This document shows, piece after piece, positions 50,326 to 58,427 of a stretch of 64,000 nt of DNA; the stretch's first letter is position 1; every line of letters starts with the position of its first letter. Source of the DNA: [Enterobacter] lignolyticus SCF1 (GTDB lineage Bacteria > Pseudomonadota > Gammaproteobacteria > Enterobacterales > Enterobacteriaceae); contig NC_014618.1 in the NCBI RefSeq assembly GCF_000164865.1, positions 4,030,001 through 4,094,000 on the forward strand. The letters are read 5' to 3'. Below the pieces are notes generated by a model. It saw only the letters and a list, made by a program, of their open reading frames with translations. It was not told the DNA's origin and did not search any database. A program made the translations under genes and the position numbers.

Positions 50326-51930
50326 TCAGTCAACAGAGGGGGAAAGAGCTTCCCGGGTCCACTGGCCGTTCACCAGGCGCAGCAGGTTCAAAGGATTTGC
50401 ATCCTGCAACGCAGGCGGCAGCAGCGCATCCGGCGCGTTCTGCAAACACACCGGCCGCAGAAAGCGCTCAACGGCGCGGCTCCCGACGGACGTTCCTCGC
50501 GCGTCGGTGGTGGCGGGCCACGGGCCGCCATGCACCATCGCGTCGCAGACTTCCACGCCGGTCGGGAAGCCGTTAAACAGCACCCGTCCGGCCTTCTCGC
50601 TCAGCAGCGGCAGCAGGCGCCCGGCGGCGTCGCGATCGTCGCTATCGGCATGCAGCGTCGCCGTTAATTGCCCCTGCAGCGCGCCGACAACCGCCAGCAG
50701 CTCCGCTTCGCTGTCGACCGTCACCACTATCGCCAGCGGCCCGAACACCTCCTCCAGCAGCAGCGGATCTTTTGCCAGAAGCAGTGATGCCGACGTCTGA
50801 TACAGGCGGGGCTCGGCGCAGCCGTCGGCGGCATCGCCGCTCGCCAGCAGCGTGAACGCCGGGTGTGACGCCAGCGCATCCACCTTTTCGCGATAGTGCT
50901 GCAGCGTTGAGGCATTCAGCATCACCTGCGCCGCAGCCGCCTTCACCTGAGCGCACAGCGTCGCCGTAAAGGAAGCCAGCGCGTCGTCGCGCAGGGTGAG
51001 GATAAGCCCCGGCTTGGTGCAGAATTGCCCAACGCCGAGGGTAAACGACGCGGCCAGATCTTTTGCCAGCGCCTGCCCGCGCGCGCGCAGCGCCTGCGGC
51101 AGGATAATCAACGGGTTAATGGCGGACATTTCGGCAAACACCGGAATCGGCTGCGGGCGCTGCTGCGCCAGCTGGAACAGCGCATGGCCGCCGCGCAGCG
51201 AGCCGGTAAACCCTACCGCCTGGATAGCCGGATGCCTGACCAGCTCGGCGCCGATATCGGTACCGAAAATCAGGTTAAACACGCCGCCGGGCAGCGCGCA
51301 TTTTTCTACCGCCCGGGTTATCGCCAGCGCCGTTTGCTCCGCCGTCGCCATATGGCCGGGGTGCGCTTTCACCACCACCGGACAGCCGGCCGCCAGCGCG
51401 GCAGCGGTATCGCCGCCTGCGGTGGAAAAGGCCAGCGGAAAGTTGCTGGCGCCGAAGACCGCCACCGGCCCCAGCGCGGTCTGATACTGGCGCAAGTCCG
51501 GGCGTGGCAGCGGCAGGCGCGCCGGTAACGCCGTATCAATGCGGGCGCCGAAGACATCGCCCCGGCGCAGCACCTGCGCGAACAGGCGCAGCTGGCCGCT
51601 GGTGCGGGCCCGCTCGCCCTGCAGGCGCGCCAGCGGCAGCGCTGTTTCCTGATGAACAAGCGTCAGGAAGTCGTCTCCCAGCGCATCCAGCTCATCGGCG
51701 ATGGTCTCCAGAAACCGCGCCCTGACCTCCGGCGCGGTTTGCGAGTAGTGGCTGAAGGCCTGCCCGGCCGCCTGCGCGGCCAGGGACGCCTCCTCGCGGG
51801 TGGCAGGGTAAAAGCGCGGCCCAAGCGGCGCGCCATCGTGCGCCCGCAGGCTCGTAAGCGTCGGCTCGCCGCTGGCGACGCGTCGGCCGTTAATAAACTG
51901 CCGGCCGTGGGTGGTCTGAAGTTCCGTCAT
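50326..51930 (-). CDS. 2,5-dioxovalerate (alpha-ketoglutarate semialdehyde) dehydrogenase
   Basis: This 534-aa aldehyde dehydrogenase is of the NADP type typical for alpha-ketoglutarate semialdehyde. Catalytic residues are Asn163 (GASNFP), Glu267 (VFAEMSA) and Cys304 (GVGQFCTKPG). It oxidises 2,5-dioxovalerate to 2-oxoglutarate, the last step of hydroxyproline (and pentose/glucarate) degradation. The direct neighbour 14 bp upstream is the DHDPS-like deaminase that makes its substrate, which supports this assignment. Confidence 0.88.
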   Translation of the reverse strand: MTELQTTHGRQFINGRRVASGEPTLTSLRAHDGAPLGPRFYPATREEASLAAQAAGQAFSHYSQTAPEVRARFLETIADELDALGDDFLTLVHQETALPLARLQGERARTSGQLRLFAQVLRRGDVFGARIDTALPARLPLPRPDLRQYQTALGPVAVFGASNFPLAFSTAGGDTAAALAAGCPVVVKAHPGHMATAEQTALAITRAVEKCALPGGVFNLIFGTDIGAELVRHPAIQAVGFTGSLRGGHALFQLAQQRPQPIPVFAEMSAINPLIILPQALRARGQALAKDLAASFTLGVGQFCTKPGLILTLRDDALASFTATLCAQVKAAAAQVMLNASTLQHYREKVDALASHPAFTLLASGDAADGCAEPRLYQTSASLLLAKDPLLLEEVFGPLAIVVTVDSEAELLAVVGALQGQLTATLHADSDDRDAAGRLLPLLSEKAGRVLFNGFPTGVEVCDAMVHGGPWPATTDARGTSVGSRAVERFLRPVCLQNAPDALLPPALQDANPLNLLRLVNGQWTREALSPSVD

Positions 51931-51944
51931 GGTCGCCCCTGCGC

Positions 51945-52865
51945 TTAAAGGCCAACGTCCGGCAGCTGCGGCCGGGTCGCCAGCGCCTGCTCAACAACCG
52001 CCACCACCTGCGCGCGCGTATCTCCTTCCAGCGCCAGGCGCGGCGGACGGGTCACTTCGCTCCCACGGCCTAACAGCGCTTCGCACAGCTTGATGCACTG
52101 CACCAGGTCCGGGCGCGCATCCAGATGCAGCAGCGGCATAAACCAGCGGTACAGCGCCATCGCTTCGTCATAGCGCTGCTGTTTCGCCAGACGGAACAGC
52201 GTCTCGCCTTCGCGGGGGAACGCGTTGGACATCCCGGAAATCCACCCTTCGGCGCCCACGGCGATGCTTTCCACCACCACATCGTCCAGTCCGGCGAACA
52301 GCACAAAGCGATCGCCTACCGCATTACGCAGATCGATAAAGCGGCGGGTATCGCCCGAGGAGTCTTTAAAGCAGACGATGTTGTCGCAGTCCGCCAGCGT
52401 CGCGAGGATTTCCGGCGTGACGTCGTTTTTGTAAATCGGCGGGTTGTTGTACACCATGATGGGCAGGTCGGTGGCCGTCGCCACGCTGCGAAAATGCGCG
52501 GCGGTCTCATGCGGCTTTGACGAGTAAACCAGCGCAGGCATCACCATAATGCCGTCCACGCCGACGCGTTCGGCCTCTTTCGCCATGTGCCGGGCAAAGG
52601 CGGTCGTAAATTCCGCCACCCCGGCGATGACCGGAATTTTGCCGCCCGCCGCGTCTTTCGCCACTTCGATGATCTGCAATTTTTCCTCGGTGGTCAGCGA
52701 GGTGTTCTCCCCTACGCTACCGCACACCACCAGGCCGGAAACGCCGTCCTTAACCAGATTTTTCATTACCGCATGGGTGGCGTCCAAATCCAGCGAATAG
52801 TCGCGTCGAAACTGCGTGCTGACCGCCGGGAATACGCCGCTCCAGTGAATCGCTTTTTTGCTCAT
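51945..52865 (-). CDS. Pyrroline-4-hydroxy-2-carboxylate deaminase (DHDPS family)
   Basis: This 306-aa TIM-barrel enzyme is of the dihydrodipicolinate-synthase family, with GSVGENTSLTTEEK near residue 50, Tyr139 (IMVYNNPP) and Schiff-base Lys167 (VCFKDSSGD). In hydroxyproline clusters this family (LhpC/HypD) converts Delta1-pyrroline-4-hydroxy-2-carboxylate to alpha-ketoglutarate semialdehyde plus ammonia. The neighbouring dehydrogenase and epimerase fit that role better than lysine synthesis. It starts MSKKAIHWSGVFPAV, 136 bp after the AraC gene on the same strand. Confidence 0.87.
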   Translation of the reverse strand: MSKKAIHWSGVFPAVSTQFRRDYSLDLDATHAVMKNLVKDGVSGLVVCGSVGENTSLTTEEKLQIIEVAKDAAGGKIPVIAGVAEFTTAFARHMAKEAERVGVDGIMVMPALVYSSKPHETAAHFRSVATATDLPIMVYNNPPIYKNDVTPEILATLADCDNIVCFKDSSGDTRRFIDLRNAVGDRFVLFAGLDDVVVESIAVGAEGWISGMSNAFPREGETLFRLAKQQRYDEAMALYRWFMPLLHLDARPDLVQCIKLCEALLGRGSEVTRPPRLALEGDTRAQVVAVVEQALATRPQLPDVGL

Positions 52866-53001
52866 GATCGGTTCCTTGTCGTCAATTTGTTAAGTCAAAG
52901 TGAACAAATGGTGAATTTTCACTGACAGATTGACGTTTCATGAGCTGCCGGGCTTGTCGGTTTTCCCGCGCAATGATGACGAAATCAGCACAATCCGGGG
53001 A

Positions 53002-53829
53002 TCACCCCTGAAGCGTGATGCGGAAATCCCGCGGCGTCGACCCGGTCATCGCCTTGAACTGACGGCTGAACGCGCTGTGGTCGGTATAGCCGCACTGCAG
53101 GGCAATATCCGTAATCGGCGTATCGCTCGCCAGCAGCTCGGTGGCTTTTTCCAGCCGCGCCTTATGGATCATCTGCCGGGGAGTCAGGTGGAAGATCCGT
53201 TTGCAGTAGCGTTCGATCTGCGCGACAGACATCCCGCTGAGCGCGGTCAGCTCCTCCATGGTGATCGGCTGGTGGTAGTGGCGGCGGATATGATCGTCGA
53301 CGATCGCCAGCTTCTGCCAGGCGGGATGCCGCGCGTGCGCCTCCTGCAGATCGTGGGAAATTCCGGCCATGCCGATAACCCGCCCCTGGGTATCCCGCAG
53401 CGCCAGCTTTTGCGTCAGGCACCAGCCGCGCACCCGGCCGTTGTAGAGGTGCATTTCCAGCTGGTCGCGCAGTGTCACCGCCTCGCGCAGCACCCGCAGA
53501 TCCTGCTCGGTATAGCCGTGCCCCAGCGCGGAGGGAAAAACATCCGCCGAGGTTTTTCCCAGCAGCGACGACACGCTTTTAAAGCCGCAGCGGCGCGCCA
53601 GCGTCAGGTTAACCATCAAATAGCGGGCCTGCAGATCTTTAATGAAGAACACCACGTTCGGAATCGCGTTAAGCAGCGGCGCAATCAGCGCCACGGCGTT
53701 GAGCAACGCCTGAATATTTTCCGGGCGCTGGCGCGCCAGCCCTTCGCAAATCTGGCTTAGCTCATCGACCGCCAGTGCGGCCTCTTCGGGAGGAGAGAGC
53801 CCCGGCGCGGTTTCTGGGATACGGGTCAT
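53002..53829 (-). CDS. AraC-family regulator with N-terminal PAS domain
   Basis: This 275-aa protein has a PAS-like sensor (about 50-150: NAIPNVVFFIKDLQARYLMV, GKTSADVFP, QKLALRDTQGRVIGMAGISHD) and a C-terminal AraC double helix-turn-helix (IRRHYHQPITMEELTALSGM, LQCGYTDHSAFSRQFKAMTG). It stands between the two divergent arms of the hydroxyproline island and is the likely activator of both. The PAS ligand may be hydroxyproline or an intermediate. ATG 53829 is followed by MTRIPETAPG. Confidence 0.88.
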   Translation of the reverse strand: MTRIPETAPGLSPPEEAALAVDELSQICEGLARQRPENIQALLNAVALIAPLLNAIPNVVFFIKDLQARYLMVNLTLARRCGFKSVSSLLGKTSADVFPSALGHGYTEQDLRVLREAVTLRDQLEMHLYNGRVRGWCLTQKLALRDTQGRVIGMAGISHDLQEAHARHPAWQKLAIVDDHIRRHYHQPITMEELTALSGMSVAQIERYCKRIFHLTPRQMIHKARLEKATELLASDTPITDIALQCGYTDHSAFSRQFKAMTGSTPRDFRITLQG

Positions 53830-54140
53830 GACGATTCCTCAATCGCTAAAAACGAGGGATATTTAGTAACTTTTTATTAACTAAACAAGCGCGGAATACG
53901 TGTTTTGCGATCCTGGCGAAGATTTATACTTTCTCCTGCTTTAGGCACTGGCGAGGTCCGGTTTTTTAGTTTATCGATCAAGTAATGCAATGATTAATAA
54001 AAAATAATTATGGCACACCTACCGCTTCCCCGCTCGCCACTGTGCTGATTTCGTCACCGCAGACGCCGAAAATGCTCAAGCCGATGCGCAAAGCTTGCGC
54101 CAGCATTTAGCAACAAATAGTTAACTTATAGAGGTTTGCC
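53830..54140. other. Divergent control region of the hydroxyproline island
   Basis: A 311-bp AT-rich gap between the AraC gene and the epimerase gene. It holds an imperfect inverted repeat TTAGTAAC-TTTTTA-TTAACTAA (53863-53884) and AT-rich tracts at 53965-54012, candidate regulator and promoter sites. No gene is seen. A TGGCAC at 54010 lacks the partner needed for a sigma-54 promoter. Confidence 0.5.
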
Positions 54141-55088
54141 ATGACCGAGCCACGCTCGCAGATTGAACTCCGGGCCATTGATTCTCATACCGGTGGCGAG
54201 CCCACCCGGCTGATCGTTTCCGGTTTTCCGGATCTCGGCGGCGGCAGCATGGCCGAACGCCGCGAACGCTTTGCCCGCGATTACGATCGCTGGCGAAAAG
54301 CCGTCATTCTGGAGCCGCGCGGCAGCGATGTGCTGGTTGGCGCGCTGCTGTGCGATCCCGTCTCTGCCGACGCGACGGCGGGGGTCATTTTCTTCAACAA
54401 CAGCGGCTTTTTGAACATGTGCGGCCACGGCACCATCGGGCTTATCGCGTCGCTGGCGTGGCTGGGGCGCATCAAGCCGGGAAAACACAAAATTGAAACG
54501 CCGGTGGGCGATGTCACCGCCACGCTGCATGATGACGGCAGCGTCTGCGTTGAAAACGTGCCGTCATACCGCTGGCGTCAGCAGGTCAGGGTTCAGACCG
54601 CGCAGGGGATCGTCACCGGCGATATCGCCTGGGGCGGAAACTGGTTTTTCCTCGTTAACGACCATCCGTTCGCCATTCAGCCTGACGAGATCCCACAGCT
54701 CACCGATTTTGCATGGGCGATACGCGAAGGGCTGGAGGCGGCGGGCATTTACGGTGAAAACGACGGCGTGATTGACCATATCGAGCTGTTTGCGCCGGAC
54801 GCCCACGCCGACAGCCGCAGCTTTGTCCTCTGTCCGGGTAAAGCCTGGGACCGTTCGCCCTGCGGCACCGGCACCAGCGCCAAGCTCGCCTGCCTTGCCG
54901 CAGACGGCAAGCTGCAGCCGGGGGAGACGTGGCGGCAGGCCAGTATTATCGGCAGCCAGTTCACCGCCAGCTTTCGCCGCGAGGGCGACAGGGTTGTGCC
55001 AACCATCCGGGGAGAGGCCTGGGTGTGCGGCGACAACCGCCTGATCCTCAACCCTGACGATCCCTTTTGCTGGGGGATAGCCCTGTGA
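54141..55088 (+). CDS. 4-hydroxyproline 2-epimerase (proline racemase family)
   Basis: This 315-aa protein is of the proline racemase superfamily with both catalytic cysteines, Cys94 (NMCGHGTIG) and Cys241 (SPCGTGTSA). It should therefore act as an epimerase and not as the Thr-containing dehydratase. It would convert trans-4-hydroxy-L-proline to cis-4-hydroxy-D-proline. AGAGG precedes the ATG at 54141. It is the first gene of the right arm, and the stop overlaps the GTG start of the next gene by 4 nt. The choice of hydroxyproline over proline rests on context. Confidence 0.9.
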   Translation: MTEPRSQIELRAIDSHTGGEPTRLIVSGFPDLGGGSMAERRERFARDYDRWRKAVILEPRGSDVLVGALLCDPVSADATAGVIFFNNSGFLNMCGHGTIGLIASLAWLGRIKPGKHKIETPVGDVTATLHDDGSVCVENVPSYRWRQQVRVQTAQGIVTGDIAWGGNWFFLVNDHPFAIQPDEIPQLTDFAWAIREGLEAAGIYGENDGVIDHIELFAPDAHADSRSFVLCPGKAWDRSPCGTGTSAKLACLAADGKLQPGETWRQASIIGSQFTASFRREGDRVVPTIRGEAWVCGDNRLILNPDDPFCWGIAL

Positions 55089-56194
55089 CGTCGGGCGATG
55101 TCATCGTCATTGGCGGCGGGATCGTCGGCGCCGCCTGCGCCTGGCGGCTGGCGAAACGGGGCCTGCAGGTCACGCTTATCGACGACGGCCAGCCCGGCGC
55201 CACGGCCGCAGGCATGGGGCATCTGGTCTGTATGGATGACGATCCGGCGGAGCTCACGCTCTCGGCCTGGTCGCTCCGGCTCTGGCGCGAGCTGACGCCG
55301 CGGCTGCCCGACGATTGCGCCTGGCGCGGCTGCGGCACCCTGTGGCTGGCGGAAAACGATGACGACATGGCGGTCGCCCATGAAAAGCAGCGCCGGATGG
55401 CCGCCGCGCAGACCCGCAGCGAACTGCAGACGACGGCGCAGGTCGCGCAGCGTGAGCCCCTGCTCCGCGCCGGGCTGGCCGGAGGGCTGTGGGTGCCGGA
55501 CGACGGCATTGTTTATGCCCCCAACGTCGCGCGCTGGCTTATTGCCGATGCCGGAGCGCGGCTGACCCATCTGCGCGACGGCGTCCGCGCCATCGAAGAA
55601 CCCGCCGTGCTGCTGCACAGCGGTAAACGCCTGCAGGCCGCGGCCATTGTGGTCGCCTGCGGGCTGGGCGCGAATACGCTGCTGGAAGAAAACTGGCTGC
55701 GCGCCAAAAAAGGCCAGTTGGCCATTACCGAACGCTGCGGCGCGCCCGTACGCCACCAGCTGGTGGAGCTCGGCTACGGCGCCAGCGCGCATGCGGGCGG
55801 CACCTCGGTGGCCTTTAACGTCCAGCCGCGGCCAACCGGCCAGCTGCTGATCGGCTCATCGCGCGAGTTTGATAACACCGAACGGGCGCTCGACCTGCCG
55901 CTGCTGGGCACCATGCTGGCGCGCGCGCGCCGCTTTTTGCCGTCGATTGCCAGCCTGACGATTATCCGCTGCTGGAGCGGCTACCGCGCCGCCTCGCTGG
56001 ACGGCAATCCGCTGATCGGCCCCCATCCGTCGCGTCGCGGCATCTGGCTGGCGCTGGGCCACGAGGGGCTTGGCGTGACTACCGCCCCCGCGACGGCGCA
56101 TCTGCTGGCGGCGCAGCTGCTGGAAGAGCCGAGCCCGGTGAAGCCTGACGCCTGGCTGCCCGCGCGCCTGTTTCCCAAGGAGGCTATCGCATGA
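55085..56194 (+). CDS. FAD-dependent D-amino-acid (D-hydroxyproline) dehydrogenase subunit
   Basis: This 369-aa flavoprotein is of the DAO/glycine-oxidase family. The N-terminal FAD-binding GGGIVGAACAWRLAKRG is at residues 10-26 and the C-terminal GHEGLGVTTAPATAHLLAAQ is typical. It should oxidise cis-4-hydroxy-D-proline to Delta1-pyrroline-4-hydroxy-2-carboxylate. The start is GTG at 55085, overlapping the epimerase stop (GTGA). Overlaps continue into the two next genes, indicating a three-subunit enzyme. Confidence 0.87.
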   Translation: MTSGDVIVIGGGIVGAACAWRLAKRGLQVTLIDDGQPGATAAGMGHLVCMDDDPAELTLSAWSLRLWRELTPRLPDDCAWRGCGTLWLAENDDDMAVAHEKQRRMAAAQTRSELQTTAQVAQREPLLRAGLAGGLWVPDDGIVYAPNVARWLIADAGARLTHLRDGVRAIEEPAVLLHSGKRLQAAAIVVACGLGANTLLEENWLRAKKGQLAITERCGAPVRHQLVELGYGASAHAGGTSVAFNVQPRPTGQLLIGSSREFDNTERALDLPLLGTMLARARRFLPSIASLTIIRCWSGYRAASLDGNPLIGPHPSRRGIWLALGHEGLGVTTAPATAHLLAAQLLEEPSPVKPDAWLPARLFPKEAIA

Positions 56195-56454
56195 CCAGCA
56201 CCCTTCGCGTGTATATCGACGGCGTCCCGTGCGAGGTTCCCGACGGCATCAGCGTTGCCGCCGCGCTGGCCCGGGCGGGAAATGCGCTCACCCGCGTCTC
56301 GGTCAGCGGCCAGCCGCGCGCGCCTTTTTGCGGGATGGGCGTGTGCCAGGAGTGCCGGGTCACGGTAAACGGACGACGGGTATTGGCCTGCCAGACGCTG
56401 TGCCTGGCGGAAATGCGGATTGACAGGAGCTTTCATGAAAACGTGGCAGTGTGA
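56191..56454 (+). CDS. [2Fe-2S] ferredoxin-like subunit of D-hydroxyproline dehydrogenase
   Basis: This 87-aa protein has the plant-type [2Fe-2S] pattern Cys47-x4-Cys52-x2-Cys55-x11-Cys67 (PFCGMGVCQECRV...ACQ). It is homologous to the small subunit of HcnABC/LhpBEF-type amine or amino acid dehydrogenases and should carry electrons between the two flavin subunits. Its ATG overlaps the previous stop (ATGA, 56191-56194) and the next gene starts 20 nt before its end. Confidence 0.87.
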   Translation: MTSTLRVYIDGVPCEVPDGISVAAALARAGNALTRVSVSGQPRAPFCGMGVCQECRVTVNGRRVLACQTLCLAEMRIDRSFHENVAV

Positions 56455-57700
56455 TATCGCCATTATCGGAGCGGGCCCCGCCGGGCTGGCGGCAGCGCTG
56501 GCGGCGGCCAGCAGCGGCAAGCAGGTGATTATCCTCGACGATAACCCGCGTCCCGGCGGGCAAATCTGGCGCGACGGCCCGCAGGTCACGCTGCCCCCGC
56601 TGGCGCGCCGTTACCGGGAGGCGGTGGCGGCGCAGCCCCGCATCGAGCAGCTCAGCGGCGTGCGGCTGGTGGCCCGCCCGACCGCGCGCAGCCTGCTTTT
56701 TGAAACAGCGGAAAGCGCGGGCGTGGTCTACTGGAAAAAGCTCATCCTCTGCTGCGGCGCGCGCGAACTGTCGCTGCCGTTTCCCGGCTGGACCTTGCCC
56801 GGCGTGACCGGCGCCGGCGGGCTGCAGGCGCAAATCAAGCACGGCCTGCGGCTGGACAATGAACGCGTGGTAGTGGCCGGAAGCGGCCCGCTGCTGCTGG
56901 CGGTGGCCGACAGCGTGCGCCGCGCGGGAGGAGAGGTTGTGGCGCTGGTCGAACAGGCGCCCTTTGACGCTCTGGCGCGCTTTACCGCTGGCCTATGGCG
57001 CTGGCCGGACAAATTTCGCCAGCTGTTCAGCCTGGGATTCCCCCGATACCGGACCCGCAGCCAGGTCATTGCGGCGCATGGGGAGCGCGCGCTGAGCGGC
57101 ATCACCGTGCGGCGCCACGGCGCGGAGCAGCGAATCGACTGCACCCGCCTGGCCATCGGCTATGGGCTGATCCCCAACCTGGAGACGGCGCTGTTCTTCG
57201 GCTGCTCGACGGCCCACGACGCGGTGGCGGTGAACCGCTGGCAGAATACCTCGGTGACGCATATCTATGCGGCAGGGGAATGTACCGGATTTGGCGGCAG
57301 CGAGCTGGCGCTGGCCGAAGGGAAAATTGCGGGCTATGCCGCCGCGGGCAACGCGGCGCAGGCGAAAACCGTTTTCAGCGAGCGAGCCCGCTGGCAGCAG
57401 TTCGCCAACGCCGTTAACCGCACTTTCGCCCTCGGCGAACATCTGAAAGCCGCGGCGACGCCGGACGCCCTGCTGTGCCGCTGCGAAGACGTACGCTGCG
57501 GCGATGTCGCGCAGGAGAACGACTGGCGGCAGGCGAAGCTCGCGACCCGCTGCGGGATGGGCGCGTGCCAGGGCAGAACCTGCGCCGCCAGCGCCCGCTG
57601 GCTGTACGGCTGGCCGCTGCCGCAGCCGCGCGATCCGCTCTCCACCGCCCGGGTGGAAACGCTCTGCCAGCTTGCCCAGGACGCGCCTCCCGGCGACTGA
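56435..57700 (+). CDS. FAD/NAD(P)-binding subunit of D-hydroxyproline dehydrogenase with C-terminal Fe-S domain
   Basis: This 421-aa pyridine-nucleotide-disulfide-type flavoprotein has the N-terminal GAGPAG (12-17), a second dinucleotide site around VVVAGSGPLLLA and the ATG-like motif IYAAGECTGFGGS. The C-terminal BFD-like iron-sulfur domain has Cys348-x-Cys350 and Cys373-x4-Cys378 (LCRCEDV, CGMGACQGRTC). It resembles the large subunit of HcnABC/HypXYZ enzymes. AGGAG precedes the ATG. It converges with hpaR with a single base between the stops. Confidence 0.87.
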   Translation: MKTWQCDIAIIGAGPAGLAAALAAASSGKQVIILDDNPRPGGQIWRDGPQVTLPPLARRYREAVAAQPRIEQLSGVRLVARPTARSLLFETAESAGVVYWKKLILCCGARELSLPFPGWTLPGVTGAGGLQAQIKHGLRLDNERVVVAGSGPLLLAVADSVRRAGGEVVALVEQAPFDALARFTAGLWRWPDKFRQLFSLGFPRYRTRSQVIAAHGERALSGITVRRHGAEQRIDCTRLAIGYGLIPNLETALFFGCSTAHDAVAVNRWQNTSVTHIYAAGECTGFGGSELALAEGKIAGYAAAGNAAQAKTVFSERARWQQFANAVNRTFALGEHLKAAATPDALLCRCEDVRCGDVAQENDWRQAKLATRCGMGACQGRTCAASARWLYGWPLPQPRDPLSTARVETLCQLAQDAPPGD

Positions 57701-57701
57701 A

Positions 57702-58145
57702 CTACGCCTCGTCACCCCGCTCGGCCATCTGCCGGTTGCCGAGCGCGATAAACTCCTCCAGCAGCGCCGTCAGCTGCTGCATTTTTTCCGGGGTGTACTC
57801 CGCCTCAATCTGCTGATACGCCTCTTCCACCAGCGCCTGCGCGTGTTCATACAGCGCATAGCCCTCTTTGGTGAGCGACACGTACAGCTTGCGCTGGTCG
57901 TTGACCGGCTTCAGGCGCAGCACCAGGCCGTCGCGCTCCATGCGGGTCAAAATGCCGGTCAGGCTCGGGCGCAGAATACAGGTGCGAAACGCCAGATCGT
58001 GGAAATCCATCGACGGATGCTCCGCCAGCACGCGCACGATGCGCCACTGCTGTTCGGTCAGGTTATGCTGCTTCACGATAGGCCGGAAATAGCCCATCGC
58101 CGTTTCTCGCGCCAGCAACAGCGCAATGGTTAACGAATCATGCAT
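57702..58145 (-). CDS. hpaR: HpaR, MarR-family repressor of the homoprotocatechuate operon
   Basis: This 147-aa MarR-type repressor is nearly identical to E. coli HpaR in the winged helix (NLTEQQWRIVRVLAEHPSMD, CILRPSLTGILTRMERDGLV). It represses hpaGEDFHI and is released by 4-hydroxyphenylacetate-type effectors. The start MHDSLTIALLLARE at 58145 is chosen on homology; an ATG ten codons upstream is possible. It is divergent from hpaG. Confidence 0.95.
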   Translation of the reverse strand: MHDSLTIALLLARETAMGYFRPIVKQHNLTEQQWRIVRVLAEHPSMDFHDLAFRTCILRPSLTGILTRMERDGLVLRLKPVNDQRKLYVSLTKEGYALYEHAQALVEEAYQQIEAEYTPEKMQQLTALLEEFIALGNRQMAERGDEA

Positions 58146-58307
58146 CGCAACACCCCTGCTCACTCTCAACATCATTAATACTTAAATAATCTGCTATCAC
58201 CGTCGCCGTACGCAACCGGTTTCTGAGCGAAAAAGTCTAACAGAAATCACCCCAAACCTGTAACCCACTGATAAAAATAAACTAAAAAATTACCAATGTA
58301 AATTATA

Positions 58308-58388
58308 CGTTAATTAGATCACAAAATATTCACTTTAACTTGCTAACCGCCGCGCTCTGGCATAAAGATAATCATTAATATATTAATG
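58308..58388 (+). promoter_or_regulatory. hpaG promoter: CRP-like site, -10 and palindromic HpaR operator
   Basis: GATAAT (58367-58372) is a good -10, which puts the start near 58377-58379. CGTTAATTAGATCACA (58308-58323) is a weak CRP-like site whose centre falls near -61.5, as reported for the E. coli W Pg promoter. The perfect palindrome CATTAATATATTAATG (58373-58388) overlaps the start site, where HpaR operator OPR1 lies in E. coli. The whole hpaR-hpaG gap is AT-rich. Confidence 0.65.
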
Positions 58389-58427
58389 AAATTCACTGGC
58401 CGGTAATCCGGACCTGAGGAGTGGTTC

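Noticed and set aside
54010..54026. TGGCAC as a sigma-54 promoter of the epimerase operon
   Set aside because: The expected TTGC(A/T) element five bases later is absent, and the nearby regulator is AraC-type, not a sigma-54 activator.
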